Part shown: piece by piece, positions 1 through 11,835 of the stretch
Numbering within the stretch: the stretch's first letter is position 1
Layout of the letters: each line of letters starts with the position of its first letter
Assembly (NCBI RefSeq): GCF_963583255.1
Contig: NC_084805.1
Location: 2,062,560 to 2,126,559 of the forward strand
Reading direction: 5' to 3'
DNA: 64,000 nt
Source: Pyrus communis
Taxonomy: Eukaryota; Streptophyta; Magnoliopsida; Rosales; Rosaceae
Translations under genes and position numbers: made by a program
Notes under the pieces: generated by a model
Database searches by the model: none
Seen by the model: the letters and a program-made list of their open reading frames with translations, nothing else
What the model was told of the DNA's origin: nothing

Positions 1-1078
1 GTCGTTGCACAAATGAAATCAACATTGGAGAAATGTAAGTGTATGAAAGCTAAACTTGAAAATCTACTTCTTCGTTGTCCAAATTATGTTTGCACCAAAT
101 CTGAGTGAAATTTGGTAACAGAGTTCTGTGGCCACAGAAGCAAGAAACACATTCAGACCAGGAAAACACAAATCACAGAAATCGACGAAACAAACAATAA
201 GGCAAGAACCCTGCAGTGATTCCATACAGGAACCCGGAAGCTAAGAACAGAGCCCAAACCTCAAAGAGAGGCCAAAATCATTTGGCTCGTAAAAGAACAA
301 TAACTAACAATTGAAAAACTATCTTAAATCATTCACTCATCAATGGAAAAGGCTTTTAAAGAACATCAAAATCTGGCAAAGAAGAGAAGAATAATGAGCT
401 AGACGTGCAAGACTATGAAGCTGCGTTGATCTTGTCAAGTAAACCAGCCCTCTTGATAACTAAGCAATACTGACCAAGACTTAGGGTGCACTACAATGAA
501 AATATAACCATACCCTAGCCAGAAACCCACATACATAGGCATTCCACATTTTATGCATTATACTTTCATGACATAATAATACTGGTTGTGTTTATGTAGT
601 TCATCTCAAACCTAAAACATTTCAGTCATCAAACATACGAGAAACACAGAAATTGATTCAAAGTATGACCGGCTTCCAACATACAATGACCTGTTTATAG
701 CACTCATCTGAACTACGCTTTCCTAAACTTGAGTCATTAGTAACCTAAAATACACATATATGTAAGCAATATCCGAATGTCTTTCACACTTGATAAACAG
801 ACTATCTTCAACACGAGTTCTTTACCAGTACTAAGAAAAAGCCAAACTTTCCACACGAATATTATTGAATAAGTTCTTTAACCAACTACTTTATCATAAT
901 AAACAACCATCTTCAAAACATAGTAAGGTGACCTTCAAAAAGACTACATTAGCATCACAATATGACAGAAATTCAAATTTTTTTAGAAAAAAAAACAACT
1001 AGGTCAAGCTCATTACTTCACCGAATACTTCCCCCTAGCAAAGTATTATACCCACTCAAGGATAACCTGCACTGTGGT
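1..1078. other. Non-coding stretch downstream of the S11 gene
   Basis: No convincing coding region was found on either strand. The right end should include the 3' UTR of the minus-strand S11 gene, but I cannot place its poly(A) site. The short frame at 962-1255 overlaps the S11 coding exon on the opposite strand and is a shadow. Confidence 0.5.
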
Positions 1079-2000
1079 TTAGATACGACGCTGCTTTGGG
1101 AGTCTACAACCATTGTGGGGCTTTCTGGTTGTATCTTCAATGTATACAATTGGACTGTGACCCACTCGGGAACTAGAGAAGCCCTCTTTCCAGCTCATGA
1201 TAGCTTGCCTTTTCTTCTTAAAATAAGTAAACCCTTTCACCTTCATCACAACTGATTTTAAGCCGAAATTTCTTGACATGCGTCCAACGTGTTCTGCAGT
1301 TGCTTCAGCAGCATACTTCGCCAATTTAGGTCCTCCTTTCATATCTGGTATGGAACCAGCTGAGGCCCCAAGTTTCTTGTTGCCCTTCGAGTCCGTCACA
1401 GTAACAAAGGTATTGTTTTTCATCAGCTTTACGTGGACAATATCAGCATTTTGCTCTATATTAGATCGAGGAAACTGAGAACCCCAAAAGTTGCTCCTTC
1501 CATCCTCCTCTACTACTCCCCTCACAAAGTTGATAGACCTGGAATTCCTCTCTCCATTCTCAGAAGCATTGAAACCATTTCGAAAATTTTCTTGGTGCCC
1601 TGTAAATCCCACAATATATTTTCAATCATTAGCAAGACATTACCACTAATGAAGAATTGATTTCCCTTCCCATCAAACCTCATGACTCGCCATTTATCTT
1701 AGCAAAATAATTCCACAAGCAACCGTATTCAAAATGCGATTCAAAACCCAAAAAATTTAACTTAACATGTAATCAAATTCATAGGCAACAAAAACAGGAA
1801 CCCAACGTAATCAAATTCACTCAACAATGTAATCAAATTCATGGACGAAATAGAAAAGGAGGCAGGAACAAGAACTTGCCTGGCGGCATCCTAGAGTCGG
1901 AGAACGACCTTGAAGTGATGAGCTCGGCGCGGCCCGGGCATTGGGTTCTAGCTAGCCGCTGAATCAGAGAGGAAGACAGTCGAGAAAGAGAAGAATACAT
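1079..2000 (-). CDS. RPS11: Mitochondrial small-subunit ribosomal protein S11 (nuclear gene, 2 exons)
   Basis: Structural protein of the mitochondrial ribosome small subunit. Exon 1 is 2000-1880 and exon 2 is 1599-1079, separated by a 280-bp intron. The spliced product is 213 aa. Residues 1-40 start MYSSLSRLSSSLIQRLAR: rich in Ser, Arg and Leu, without acidic residues for the first 24 positions, with RSFS near residue 31, as expected for a mitochondrial presequence. The S11 domain covers about residues 93-213 and ends PHNGCRLPKQRRI, the conserved rRNA-binding tail of S11. The start at 2000 was chosen because exon 1 ends in phase 1 at CCAG|GCAAGT and joins in frame to TTTACAG|GG at 1599; the exon-2 frame has a stop just upstream of that acceptor, so exon 2 cannot be the whole gene. 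The donor is GC rather than GT. Gene identity is secure; exon 1 is inferred from phase and presequence character. Confidence 0.88.
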
Positions 2001-2431
2001 CGCAGGTATGATTTCCTGAGGAAATTAAACAAACACTTAATGGGTAATCTGAATAGAAATTAAATAGCATTTCCAATTCCCTCAGCTACTGGAGTGTGTG
2101 AAAGAGAAACAAGCCACCAGGCACCAACTACAAAGAGGAAATCGAACAAACCCCAAATCGGAAAATTTTGAGAGAAGAAAATCGAACCCATAAGAAATCC
2201 CAATCATTCAAACAAATTGAAACCCAATAAATTAAAAATCAACAAACCCTAAGTAGAAGCACAAAATCAACGCATGATAATAATCTCATTAAACCATCAT
2301 CGATGTTCATATCCGATACCTACCCACTCAGAACTAAGAGAGAGAGAGAGATACCCAAGTGCGACCAGAAAGCGGGCTGGAGAGCAGGAACGAAGAGACG
2401 GAAGGGGCCAACTGAGTGCGAAGAACAACAC
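2001..2431. other. 5' flank of the S11 gene
   Basis: This should hold the 5' UTR and promoter of the minus-strand S11 gene. A short GA repeat lies near 2337-2351. I could not assign a TATA box or start site. Confidence 0.35.
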
Positions 2432-2936
2432 TGCTGTAGACTGAGTGCCCAGACGAGGGCGTGCATTTCTTTCAGCCCTTAAGGATGGTTTATTTATTTA
2501 CTTTCTAACCAACATCTTTTTCTTATTTACTTTTCGACCCCAAAACTTCGAAGAATGCTTTATTACTCAAGGATTTGTACGAGTTCATACTCAAAGAATT
2601 TCGTGTTCAAATCACAGAGATTTTTAATTATTAGAATCATTCATATTATCAATTTCAAATTCCATATATTCATAACTCTATGAAAAAAAATTTTATCAAA
2701 CTATGTATAGAATAGATCCTTAATTCAATCGGATAGAAAATATTCAAACTAATCACAAGCTACTAGCTACAGCATGAAAAGGTAATTTTCCTATTAAAGC
2801 AGACTGCTCATACATCTTTAGAATGTCACTAACTAGTTGAACCATGCAAGCATGGTGTGCCCTCAAAAGGTCTATCAAAACGCATGCCAACTTATATTAT
2901 TCCATCGGTCCACCCTCGCACAAATCACACATCAAT

Positions 2937-3330
2937 CTATGCACAGAAGAAACTTCTGATCGTTGAGGCTTGTGCAATGATTGACTCGCCAAGTTGTTCG
3001 CACATATACGAGTAGCCAGGATGCTCAAAGTTGTCTATAAAGGTGCAGTGAGAGACATTGAACACTTCCAAATCCTTCATTCCAATCAGTACACAAACCA
3101 AAGTTTTCTTGTGAGCCATTGTACACTTTAGACTCAAGAGCTTAAGCTTTTGCATTCTACCAACCAGCTCATGATTTGACGAAAAGGAAAATCAAAACAT
3201 GCAACAACCAATGACTCAAGTCCTATCCAGTTCCTGTTAGTTGTTTCAAATCCCAGTCTTTGTAACTGGGTTACAGGTTGATAGAACAAGCTTTGTGAGG
3301 CCTAGGGTTCTTTCAGTTGCATCACAAATG
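2937..3330 (-). pseudogene. F-box/LRR-like gene fragment, copy A
   Basis: The minus-strand frame at 3155-2937 reads as leucine-rich-repeat-like coding sequence, including IGMKDLEVFNVSHCTFID, and ends in a stop near SFFCA. Further frame-broken sequence of the same kind (for example NWIGLESLVVACF) continues upstream to about 3330 with stops. The pattern fits the C-terminal leucine-rich region of a plant F-box/LRR protein, but the F-box is absent here, so the family call is tentative. A diverged sibling lies at 12887-13111. Confidence 0.45.
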
Positions 3331-3419
3331 GGCTCTTATGCGTCGTTTCTCCCATGACACCCATTTCTACAATACAGTAAGTGTTTTTAAGATTGGGGTG
3401 CGCAAATAAGTGTGAAGAA

Positions 3420-3641
3420 TGTTATGATATAAGTGTGTGATATGTGTGTGTGGAGGATATAACCATGTGTCACAAATGTATTGGTGGAGTTAGCTAAGAG
3501 TGTGGTATTTATAAGACAGGTTGTGTACAATTGAAAGTAATGAAAAAGAAACAATCAAAAAGTTTCCCTCCTATCTTTCTCTCTGTGTTTGCTTTGGCGC
3601 TTCGATACTTTTCCTCCATAGTTGCTGCACACTTGTTGACA
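3420..3641 (+). repeat. 5' LTR of the copia element
   Basis: Runs from TGTTATGATA to TTGTTGACA. It would carry the element promoter. It differs from the 3' LTR at four sites: one at position 6 and three in the last ~60 bp. Confidence 0.95.
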
Positions 3642-3661
3642 TGGTATCATCGCCGGTCATG
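3642..3661 (+). other. Retrotransposon primer-binding site
   Basis: TGGTATCA follows the LTR without spacing and matches the start of the usual plant copia site complementary to the 3' end of initiator tRNA-Met. Similarity fades after the first 8 bases. Confidence 0.75.
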
Positions 3662-4098
3662 GCTGACGCCGTTGTCTGACGATCTTGCCGATCTCGGTGC
3701 TTCCGCTTTTCGTCGCTCTTTCGGTAGTGTTCTCTCGGTTTTCTTCTTGTTACAGTCGGTTGCCTTCTCAAACCCTAAGATTTGGGGTTTCTTGGAGACT
3801 ATTGCCATTAGTCGTTTTGGCTGAAGGTATCAGTTGCGTTTCTTGATTTCTTGCTTCTGTTTGAGAATCTTGGTGTGGATTACAGTGTTGCGAATCGTTG
3901 ATTGTTGATTTGTCGAAGATTGTCGGTGAAGTTGTTAATTTCTTGAGGATTGTTCATTTCTTGCTTATGTTTGTGAATCTTGCTGTTGATTGTGGTTTTG
4001 ATCGTTTATCTCGACTCGTTAATTGCTGATTTGTCAAGGATTGTTGATAGTATTGGTTTCTTACGGTTCTTGCAAAGATTGTTCGTTGGTGATTAATC

Positions 4099-5533
4099 AT
4101 GGTGATGTCTACACAGTTAGCTCTTACTCAATCCCCTATTTCCTCCCTCATACCGAGTGTTGGAAATACTGTTACGGTCAAGTTAGATGATTCTAACTAT
4201 GTTACTTGGAACTTTCAAATTGAATTGCTCTTGGAGGGCAATGGCATTATGGGATTTCTTGATGAGTCTATTCCCTGTCCTGCCCAACATAATGCAATTG
4301 AAACTGCTACTGGTACTGTGATTGATACCTCCTCTCTAACTGATAATTACAAAGTTTGGAAAATTCATGATAGAGCTTTGATGACTCTCATTACTGCTAC
4401 TTTGTCACCTGCTGCCTTATCCTGTGTTATCGGCTGTCACAGTTCCAAGGAAATGTGGGTTAATTTGAAAGAATGATTCTCTAGCATGACTCGAACGAAT
4501 ATTGTACAGCTGAAGATTGATTTACAGAACATTAAGAAAGGGGCTGAAGCTATTGATCTTTATCTTCAAAGGATCAAAGATAGCAGAGACCAGTTAGCTG
4601 CGGTTGGTGTAAACATGTCTGATGAAGACATTGTTATTGTTGCTCTGAGAGGTTTACCACCAGAGTACAATACTATAAAGGCTGTTATTCGAGGGAGAGA
4701 AAACCTTGTTTCCTTGAAGGAACTAAGGTCGCAGTTAAAGGCTGAAGAAGCAACACTTGAAGAGGGCTTTAAACAGCCACTGATGACTGCAATGTATGCC
4801 ACTAATTCAGGTTCTGTGTATGAGTCTGGTGGGACATCTGGTACTAACTCTTCTACTTATCAATATCTCCCTGGTTCTCAAAATGCAAGGTGCTCCAATG
4901 CCTAAAATGCCACAGCTGGTTCAAATGCCTAATATGGTTCCACTGGGTCAAGTACCTCAGTACACACAATTTCAGCAGTTGCCTCTTCCAGGACCGTATG
5001 CTTTTGTATCACAAACTGGGTCTGGGACTTATAATAATTTCAGGGGGAATAATTTCAAAAATAAAGGCAAAGGGCAGAAGTTTAATGCTCGATTTCAGGG
5101 TTCTTCTCCCACAAATGTTCAGGCTCAAGCTAATTTTCACAATGTTAGCCCTCAATCATCTTCGGTGCAATCTTATAATCCTTTGCTAATCTGTCAGATT
5201 TGTGACAAAAAGGGTCATTCTGCGCTTCATTGCTTTCAACGTGGTTGCCAAATATGCAATCGAGTGGGTCACACTGCGGCTACATGTTTTGATAGGGGAA
5301 ATTCAGCAATGTCTCAGCCTCTGAACTCTCAGCAGTTTCAGGCATCTGGTATGTCCCAGCCTATGTACTCTCAACCGTTTCAGCCGTCTGGTTCCCAGAT
5401 TCACCCTGTGCAACATATGAATTCCAAGTATATGAACAATTCCTGTATGGCACCACAAGCTCAGTCTCCTATGGCTTTCACTGCAAGGACCAATCCTTCT
5501 CCCTCTGCACCACAACAAGAGTTTTGGTTGCTT
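4099..5533 (+). pseudogene. copia gag, broken
   Basis: Nucleocapsid polyprotein region. The frame opens at ATG 4099 with the copia gag N-terminal region, meets an in-frame TGA at 4474-4476, and resumes in the same frame to about 4880. There the reading frame changes. It then continues through a Gln/Met/Pro-rich linker to two CX2CX4HX4C zinc knuckles at 5192-5233 and 5246-5287. The TGA lies where an Arg CGA codon would be expected, a C-to-T change at a CpG. The two knuckles are intact as read. Confidence 0.85.
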
Positions 5534-8500
5534 GACTCGGGTGCAACCAATCATATGACCTCCGAGTTGTCCAATTTGCAAGCCTCTCTTCATATCCATC
5601 TAATGAATTGGTCACTGGAGCTAATGGAGAAGGTTTACCTATTTCTCATATAGGGCAATCTTGTATTCCTACTCCTTCTCATAAATTCCAGTTAAACAAC
5701 GTGCTTTGTGTTCCGCATCTCTCTCAACATTTACTTTCTATGTATCAGTTATGCAAAGACAATAACTGTCGCTGTATTGTTGATGAATTTTCTGTGTGTA
5801 TACAGGACAAGGTCACCAACAAAGTACTCTTCCACGGGCTGAGTAACAATGCCGTTTACCCTCTTCCCTTGTTCAAACCATCCAGACTTCAACCTACAGC
5901 ATATCTTGGACAGAAAGTGCATGCTACTCTTTGGCATTGCAGATTGGGTCACCCAACCAATTCTATAGTTCAGTTAGCTCTTAGTAAGTCAGCTATTTCC
6001 TTTCCTTGTAATTCCATACCTCAAACATGTATTTCTTGTTTGAAAGGCAAGTTTACCAAATTGTCGTTTCCATTAGTAGCAGCCAAATCCAATGTACCCT
6101 TTGAAGTCATACACACGGATGTGTGGGGCCCTGCACCTGTCATGTCTATTGAAGGTCATAGATATTATGTGTCCTTTGTCGATGAGTGTACCAGATATAC
6201 ATGGATTTTTCCCATGATCAATAAAGCTGCCGTTTGTGATCTTTTCATTCAATTTCATGCTTTCATTCACAATTTCTTCTCTGTTAATATCAAAGTGTTG
6301 CAAGTGATGGTGGTGGGGAATTTGTTGGGTCTGTTTTTCAAAAGTTTCTCAAAACCAAAGGCATTTTGCATCAAATGTCCTGTCCCTACACTCCTGAACA
6401 GAATGGGTTGGCTGAAAGGAAAAATAGACACCTAGTTGAGACTGCCATCACTCTACTTCAGCAAGCATCCCTTTCCTCTAAATTTTGGTTTCATGCTTGT
6501 GCCACAGCCACTTATCTTATTAATCGCATGCCTACTCCTGTCTTGAAAATGCAATCTCCTTTTGAAGTCTTGTATCACTCTCCACCTCGCCTTGATCATC
6601 TCAAGGTGTTTGGGTGTGCTTGCTATCCTACTTTGAAACCATATAGACCAAATAAGCTGGCACCAAAAACCACACAGTGCATATTTTTAGGGTATGCAGC
6701 TCACTACAAAGGGTATATTTGTTATGATATTAAAGATCATAAGCTCATTGTCTCTAGGCATGTTGTATTTGATGAGGATCATTTTCCCAGTGTACCCATG
6801 CATTCATCTAGTTCACGATCACATGTGTCCCACTCTTCGGTTCCTCATCCTAATACTTTTCAGCATCCGTCTCTTATTCCTATTCCCTTTCCTTTTGTTG
6901 ATTTTATACCTCCCCATATGTCTGCCCCTCATAATGTTACTCAGTCCTCCTCTTCAAGACATGGTGATCTTGTCCCTGATTCCACTTCTTCCTCTGTGGA
7001 TACATGTTCACCATCAGTGGAACAGTCTGACATTCATCCTAATGTCACTGTTTCTCAAGTCCCCGAACTACAACCTGTTTCAGTGTCTCAGATTCCTACT
7101 CATCTGATGCAAACCAGGTCCAAGTCTGGCATTTTCAAGAAAAAGGTACTTCTTGCTCAGGTTCATGTGTCTTCTGTCAAAGAACCACAATCTTTCACAG
7201 CTGCAGCCAAGTCTATTGAGTGGAGGACTGCCATGGACGAAGAAATGGCAGCCTTGGTTAAACAGAAAACATGGCAGTTGGTTCCCCTTCCTCCTAACAA
7301 GAATTTGGTTGGTTGTAAATGGATCTACAAGGTCAAAACCAATCCTGATGGTACCGTTGCTCGATACAAGGCCCGGTTGGTGGCTAAAGGTTTTTCCCAA
7401 GAAGCAGGTCTTGATTATTATGAAACCTTTAGTCCTGTGGTTAAGCCAACCACAGTGCGGCTCATGTTATCCTTAGCTGCAACTAAATGATGGAGATTAA
7501 AACAGCTTGATGTTAAAAACGCGTTTCTGCATGGTTTTCTTGATGAAGAGGTGTATATGTGTCAGCCCCAAGGATTTATTGATCCGGATCACCCGGAACT
7601 TGTGTGCAAATTGGACAGGTCTCTCTATGGTCTTAAACAGGCCCCTCGAGCTTGGAATGCACGTTTTACCAGGTTTCTTCTTACCTTGGGTTTCCAATCT
7701 TCATATGCTGATCCTTCTTTATATGTGAAGCATGATGGACAGTCTGTGGTTGTCTTATTATTGTATGTTGATGATATAATTCTCAGTGGTGATGATGAGA
7801 CTAAAGTTCAAGCTGTGATACATCAGTTGACTAGTGAATTTAATATGAAGGATTTAGGACTTCTTCATTATTTCCTCGGTCTTCAAATTGAATATCAGCC
7901 TCATGGTTTATTTGTGCATCAAACCAAATATGTTTCTGATTTACTCAAGAAGACCAACATGTTAGATAGCAAGTCTTGTACTACTCCTTGTCATCCAAAC
8001 CACAAGCTACTTAATCATGGAAGTCCTCCCTTTCTCGATTCAGGCCTTTATCGGAGTATTGTTGGGGCCCTTCAATATTTGACATTTACTCGACCGGATA
8101 TCGCTTATTCCGTCAATCAGGTTTGCCAGTTCATGCACTCTCCTCTCGAGAGTCATTTTGTTGTTGTTAAACGCATTTTACGATATCTCAGAGGTTCCAT
8201 GTCTCTTGGTTTATGTTTTAAACCTGGTCTGTTGGATATTAAAGCCTACACAGATGCTGATTGGGCGGGTGATCCCAATGACAGGAGGTCCACCACGGGG
8301 TTTGTCGTGTTTTTGGGGTGTAATCCTATCTCGTGGAGTTCTAAGAAGCAGCATACTGTTAGTAGGTCCTCCACTGAAGCTGAATACCGTGCTATGGCGA
8401 CCACAACTGCAGAGGTGGTTTGGTTACAACAGTTACTCCAGGATTTACATCTTCTGTGTCCTGATATTCCTCTTCTTCACTGTGACAACATCTCTGCCAT

Positions 8501-8729
8501 GGCATTGGCCACGAATCCTGTTTTACATTCAAAAGCCAAACATATAGAAATCGATTGTCATTTCGTTCGTGAACGTGTTCAGCAAGGCTCCATTATGTTG
8601 CAGTTTGTCAATTCTGCAGATCAGCATGCTGATATTTTCACCAAAGGCTTGTGTTTTCCGTTGTTTAGTTCTCATTGTAACAATCTTATGCTTGGTAGTA
8701 CCTCCCATAAGATTGAGGGGGAATGTTAG
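5534..8729 (+). pseudogene. copia pol (protease, integrase, RT, RNase H), broken
   Basis: The protease active-site triplet DSG is at 5534-5542. A frame change follows near 5600. Next come the integrase zinc region (HCRLGH...CISC, about 5930-6045) and the integrase core starting at HTDVWGP near 6110. A second frame change near 6300 sits next to the second catalytic Asp, followed by [14 protein letters not shown] near 6385. The reverse transcriptase begins about 7210, has an in-frame TGA at 7488-7490 in place of Trp, and carries YVDD at 7764-7775. RNase H (TDADWAG near 8250) runs to the stop at 8727-8729, which overlaps the first bases of the 3' LTR. Not translatable as one protein. Confidence 0.9.
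8711..8723 (+). other. Polypurine tract
   Basis: GATTGAGGGGGAA ends directly at the first base of the 3' LTR, the expected plus-strand primer position. Confidence 0.85.
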
Positions 8730-8945
8730 GATATAAGTGTGTGATATGTGTGTGTGGAGGATATAACCATGTGTCACAAATGTATTGGTGGAGTTAGCTA
8801 AGAGTGTGGTATTTATAAGACAGGTTGTGTACAATTGAAAGTAATGAAAAAGAAACAATCAAAAAGTTTCCCTCCTATCTTTCTCTCTGTATTTGCTTTG
8901 GCGCTTCGATACTTTTCCTCCATTGTTGCTACACACTTGTTGACA
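8724..8945 (+). repeat. 3' LTR of the copia element
   Basis: 222 bp, TGTTAGGATA to TTGTTGACA, followed by the AAGAA duplication and then host sequence TACATGATTT, which matches copy B at 13291. Confidence 0.95.
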
Positions 8946-9059
8946 AAGAATACATGATTTACATCATATATTATGTTGAAGGTTTGTGAGGTATTTTATA
9001 GAAAACTTGGGCGATAAAATTGATGGTCGTAGTAAAGTTGGTTTAGCCACATACAACAT

Positions 9060-9330
9060 GTCCATAAGGTTCACATGAAATAACACAGGAAGTTACACAT
9101 ACATATATTAGTTGCAGAAGTTTCACATGAAATGAGAGGAAGTGTTCGTCAGTTTCACGTGAAATGAGAGTGGAAATTACATATGCATATCAATTATAGA
9201 AATTTCAGCGTGAAATTTCAGCATGAAATGAGAAAAGATTTTCATCAGTTTCATGCGAAATGAGAGAGGAATTTACACAATCATATATCAGCTAAAGAAG
9301 TTTCACGTGAAAGTTACACATGCATACATC
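9060..9330. repeat. Clustered TTTCACGTGAAA-type palindromes (copy A)
   Basis: Seven or so copies of a TTTCACGTGAAA-like palindrome, each followed by TGAGAG or TTACACAT, spaced roughly 30-60 bp. Some are mutated (CACATG, CAGCGTG, CATGCG). The core is a perfect G-box hexamer, CACGTG. A shorter version of the cluster is present in copy B near 13410-13560. Function unknown; decayed repeat or transposon subterminal sequence are the simplest explanations. Confidence 0.6.
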
Positions 9331-9809
9331 AGTTACAAATTTCAAATATGGTAATTAATCGAAACAAATGATACGACAACATATTCCATTTTATGTCATT
9401 TATAAGCCTGGCAATTTCTTGTACGACCTGCTAACCCAACACAAACAACATGAAAATAACAAGTTTCAAGTCAACCTATTAACGAGTTAGGTTGTTATTA
9501 AGTCAGCCGTTAATAACCCGATAAGATTTTGTTTCCCATATCTATACATTACATATGACAATTTCTTATGTCATCCGTTAACCCGACACGAAACGACATG
9601 ATCCGTTAACGAATCACGTTGTTATCGGGTCCTCAACATTATGAATAACAAGACTTTCTAGTTCATTTAAATGAATCAAGGAACTCATATCTTTAACCCG
9701 ATAATGAAATTAAACCAAAATAATGCGATTTTTTTTTTTTTAACAAACGATATTCTCTACACTAAGTCCAACTCCAACCCTTGGAGTAAAACTCAAATTT
9801 TAGGGGGGG

Positions 9810-10221
9810 TTGTATTCAATTGAGAAATTTTAATGGATATATACATCCATGGAGTTTAAGGAAGTTTAATTGATTTGTAGAGATTCCATGAAAAATTTTA
9901 ATTCAATTCCCTCGAAATCTCAGGGGGGGGATGAGAAATTTGTGAATGCTTAAATTGTACTATGAAATCTCTCAAATTCCCTCAAATTCCTTAACTTTTT
10001 AAAATCCTTTAAAATAAAATCCTAAATGAATACACCTGAAATGCTATAAATTTCTTTAAAGTCCTAATTGAATACACTTGAATTTCTAAAAATTTAACAA
10101 ACTCTCTTAAAATTCTGATTGAATGCACGTTAAATTTCAAATAATCACTTAAACTCGTAATTGAATACCCCCTAAATTCATTAAAATAATTAAAATCCCT
10201 CAAATTCTCAATTGAATACAA
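9810..10221. mobile_element. MITE with perfect 17-bp terminal inverted repeat
   Basis: Left end TTGTATTCAATTGAGAA (9810-9826) and right end TTCTCAATTGAATACAA (10205-10221) are exact reverse complements. The right half repeats ATTGAATAC-like motifs about every 47 bp (10024, 10064, 10118, 10160, 10210). Non-coding. Confidence 0.7.
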
Positions 10222-10249
10222 TATACTTAGATTCTAAACATACCCTAAC

Positions 10250-10730
10250 TTGCTCCAACCCTTGGGTCAAATATGAGTTTTAACCAAAAACTCATTTTTT
10301 GGGCAAATTTAGCTCACAATTCCCCCGCCCCCCCCCCAAAGTGTTAGTGGGTTGGCCCACCATTTATTTCTATTTTTTTTTTTTTTAGTTTTATATTTAT
10401 AAATTCATTGAATTCAATGGCTAAGATCTAATATGATCAAATATCCTGGTAAAAAAAAATCTAATGGTCAAAATTTAATTTCAACGGCTAATATAATAAT
10501 AATAAAAAAATCATATTCTTTCATAGTATTTCATGAGTTTCACGATGTCGGTTTAGTGATTTTTCAATATTAATCGGAATCTAAATATTTTTGGGTTTAA
10601 ATGTTCATAAAATTAAATTATGATAGTCTACATAATTTATTTTTTTTTTTAAATTAGTTACTTTAAGAATCCTAAATTCATTTTTTAATAATTTCTAACT
10701 AAGAATTTAACCTAGAAGGGTTGGAGCAGA
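10250..10730. mobile_element. Inverted-repeat unit, possible MITE
   Basis: TTGCTCCAACCCTTGG at the left and AAGGGTTGGAGCAGA at the right form an inverted pair resembling the ends of the enclosing 9766-11280 element. It may be a second copy of that family or a rearranged end of it. The interior is AT-rich with a C run near 10322-10339. Confidence 0.5.
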
Positions 10731-10755
10731 AAACATGTTTCTGGGTTAAAAATTA

Positions 10756-11243
10756 AAGTAAATTATAACAATTGTCCATTAACTTTAACCCAATTGGAGT
10801 AATGGTCCCTCAACTAAAAATTCATTACCATTGGTCCCTCAACTCATCAAAACGTGCAGCTATTGTCCCTTAACTAAAAGTCCATTACCATTAGTCCCTC
10901 TACTCTAATCCAACTGGAGAAATGGTCCCTCAACTTTAACACCATTGGAGAAATGGTCCCTCAACTTTAACCCAATTGTAGCAATGGTCCTTCCAACATA
11001 ACTCATTTTGACAAAATTCTGATGAAGTTGACGAAAAGAACCATAGCTACAAGTTTTGATAAGTTAAGGGACCCCAATTGTAGCAAAGGTCATTTCAGCA
11101 TAACTCATTTTGACAAAATTTTGACGAAAATGACCATAGCTATACATTTTGATGAGTTAATGGACCAATGGTAATGGATTTTTAATTGAGGGATCATTGC
11201 TCCAATTTGATTAAAGTTGAGGGACTATTACTACAATTTACTC
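10756..11243. mobile_element. MITE, Mutator-like, 488 bp
   Basis: Ends AAGTAAATTATAACAATTGT and, on the minus strand, GAGTAAATTGTAGTAATAGT. Each arm extends over 100 bp and contains repeated GGTCCCTCAACTTTAACCCA-type units. A 9-bp flanking duplication differs at one base (TAAAAATTA 10747-10755, TAAAAACTA 11244-11252). The duplication length points to a Mutator-type origin. Confidence 0.7.
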
Positions 11244-11466
11244 TAAAAACTATAGGTTTTAACCCAAGGATTGGAGATGATCTAAGGGAGTGGAGGAGTG
11301 GGCTAGATCAATGGGTTAACAATAATGTACTTCAAATTTACCTTTGGCGAGAATCGAACCTATGACATCTCACTTATCAATGAGGAGGAACACCACTAGT
11401 AATACTAAGTGGCAAATAATGCGATATTAACCATGTTAAATGTTCCAATCTCCTGTGTAAAGCTTT

Positions 11467-11580
11467 CACTACAAAAAAACCACTTTCAGACGAAATTTAT
11501 TCGTCGAACAAAATAAGGTTTAGTCGTCTACTTTTCTAGCCGACGGAAATTCGTCAGACAAATTTTGTTTCTTAGCCGAA
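11467..11580. mobile_element. CACTA-type terminus remnant
   Basis: CACTACAAAAAAACC at 11467 is followed by TTCAGACGAAATT and GTCGTCTAC/AGCCGACGG motifs, typical of CACTA subterminal repeats. The matching far end was not found, so this is a truncated relic. A more decayed copy lies in segment B near 14020-14140. Confidence 0.5.
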
Positions 11581-11835
11581 AAATGAAAATAAAAATACAG
11601 TGACAAGGTTTCACAAAACGCATGTGTGATAGTCCCTACTCCAAGGCACCCTATAAATTTTGAGTGTGTTACTATTTACCATTTACATTGTTGTAATCTA
11701 TCTATGTTCTTAATGTAAGCAGATAATTTGCATTTGGGTACTACAAACTTTATAGCTTCTTGCAGTAAAGGAATCATTCCTGCTTACAGCTAACAAATCA
11801 ATCATCGTTAGCTGTAAATCACAAACTAACACGGA

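Larger units (their letters stand above)
3420..8945 (+). mobile_element. Ty1/copia LTR retrotransposon, full length but coding-dead
   Basis: A complete 5526-bp element: 222-bp LTRs with TG...CA ends, a primer-binding site directly after the 5' LTR, gag then protease, integrase, reverse transcriptase and RNase H in copia order, a polypurine tract and a 3' LTR. The 5-bp target duplication AAGAA is perfect (3415-3419 and 8946-8950). The LTRs differ at 4 of 222 positions (about 1.8%), so insertion is recent on a genomic scale. The coding region has at least two in-frame stops (4474, 7488) and three frame changes (about 4880, 5600 and 6300), so it cannot supply its own proteins. The paralogous segment at 13286 has the unoccupied target site. 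Confidence 0.97.
9766..11280. mobile_element. Composite inverted-repeat element inside the SINE
   Basis: The insert starts GTCCAACTCCAACCCTT and its right end, read on the minus strand, is GATCATCTCCAATCCTT, an imperfect terminal inverted repeat. TAA flanks both ends, suggesting a PIF/Harbinger-like element with a 3-bp duplication. It contains three further inverted-repeat units (9810-10221, 10250-10730, 10756-11243) and no coding region. The superfamily call is tentative. Confidence 0.55.
9730..11413 (-). mobile_element. tRNA-type SINE interrupted by a nest of TIR elements
   Basis: SINE inserted in minus orientation: its A/T tail is the T run at 9730-9741, its body is 9742-9765 plus about 11283-11413, and its 5' end is at 11413. 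On the minus strand it reads GCCACTTAGTATTACTAGTG, then a B-box-like GGTTCGATTCTC (near 11348). The flanking 12-bp duplication AAATAATGCGAT is perfect (9718-9729 and 11414-11425). Copy B near 13975 lacks it. Related copies lie at 22166-22378 and 46757-46929. About 1.5 kb of inverted-repeat DNA sits inside the SINE. Confidence 0.8.
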
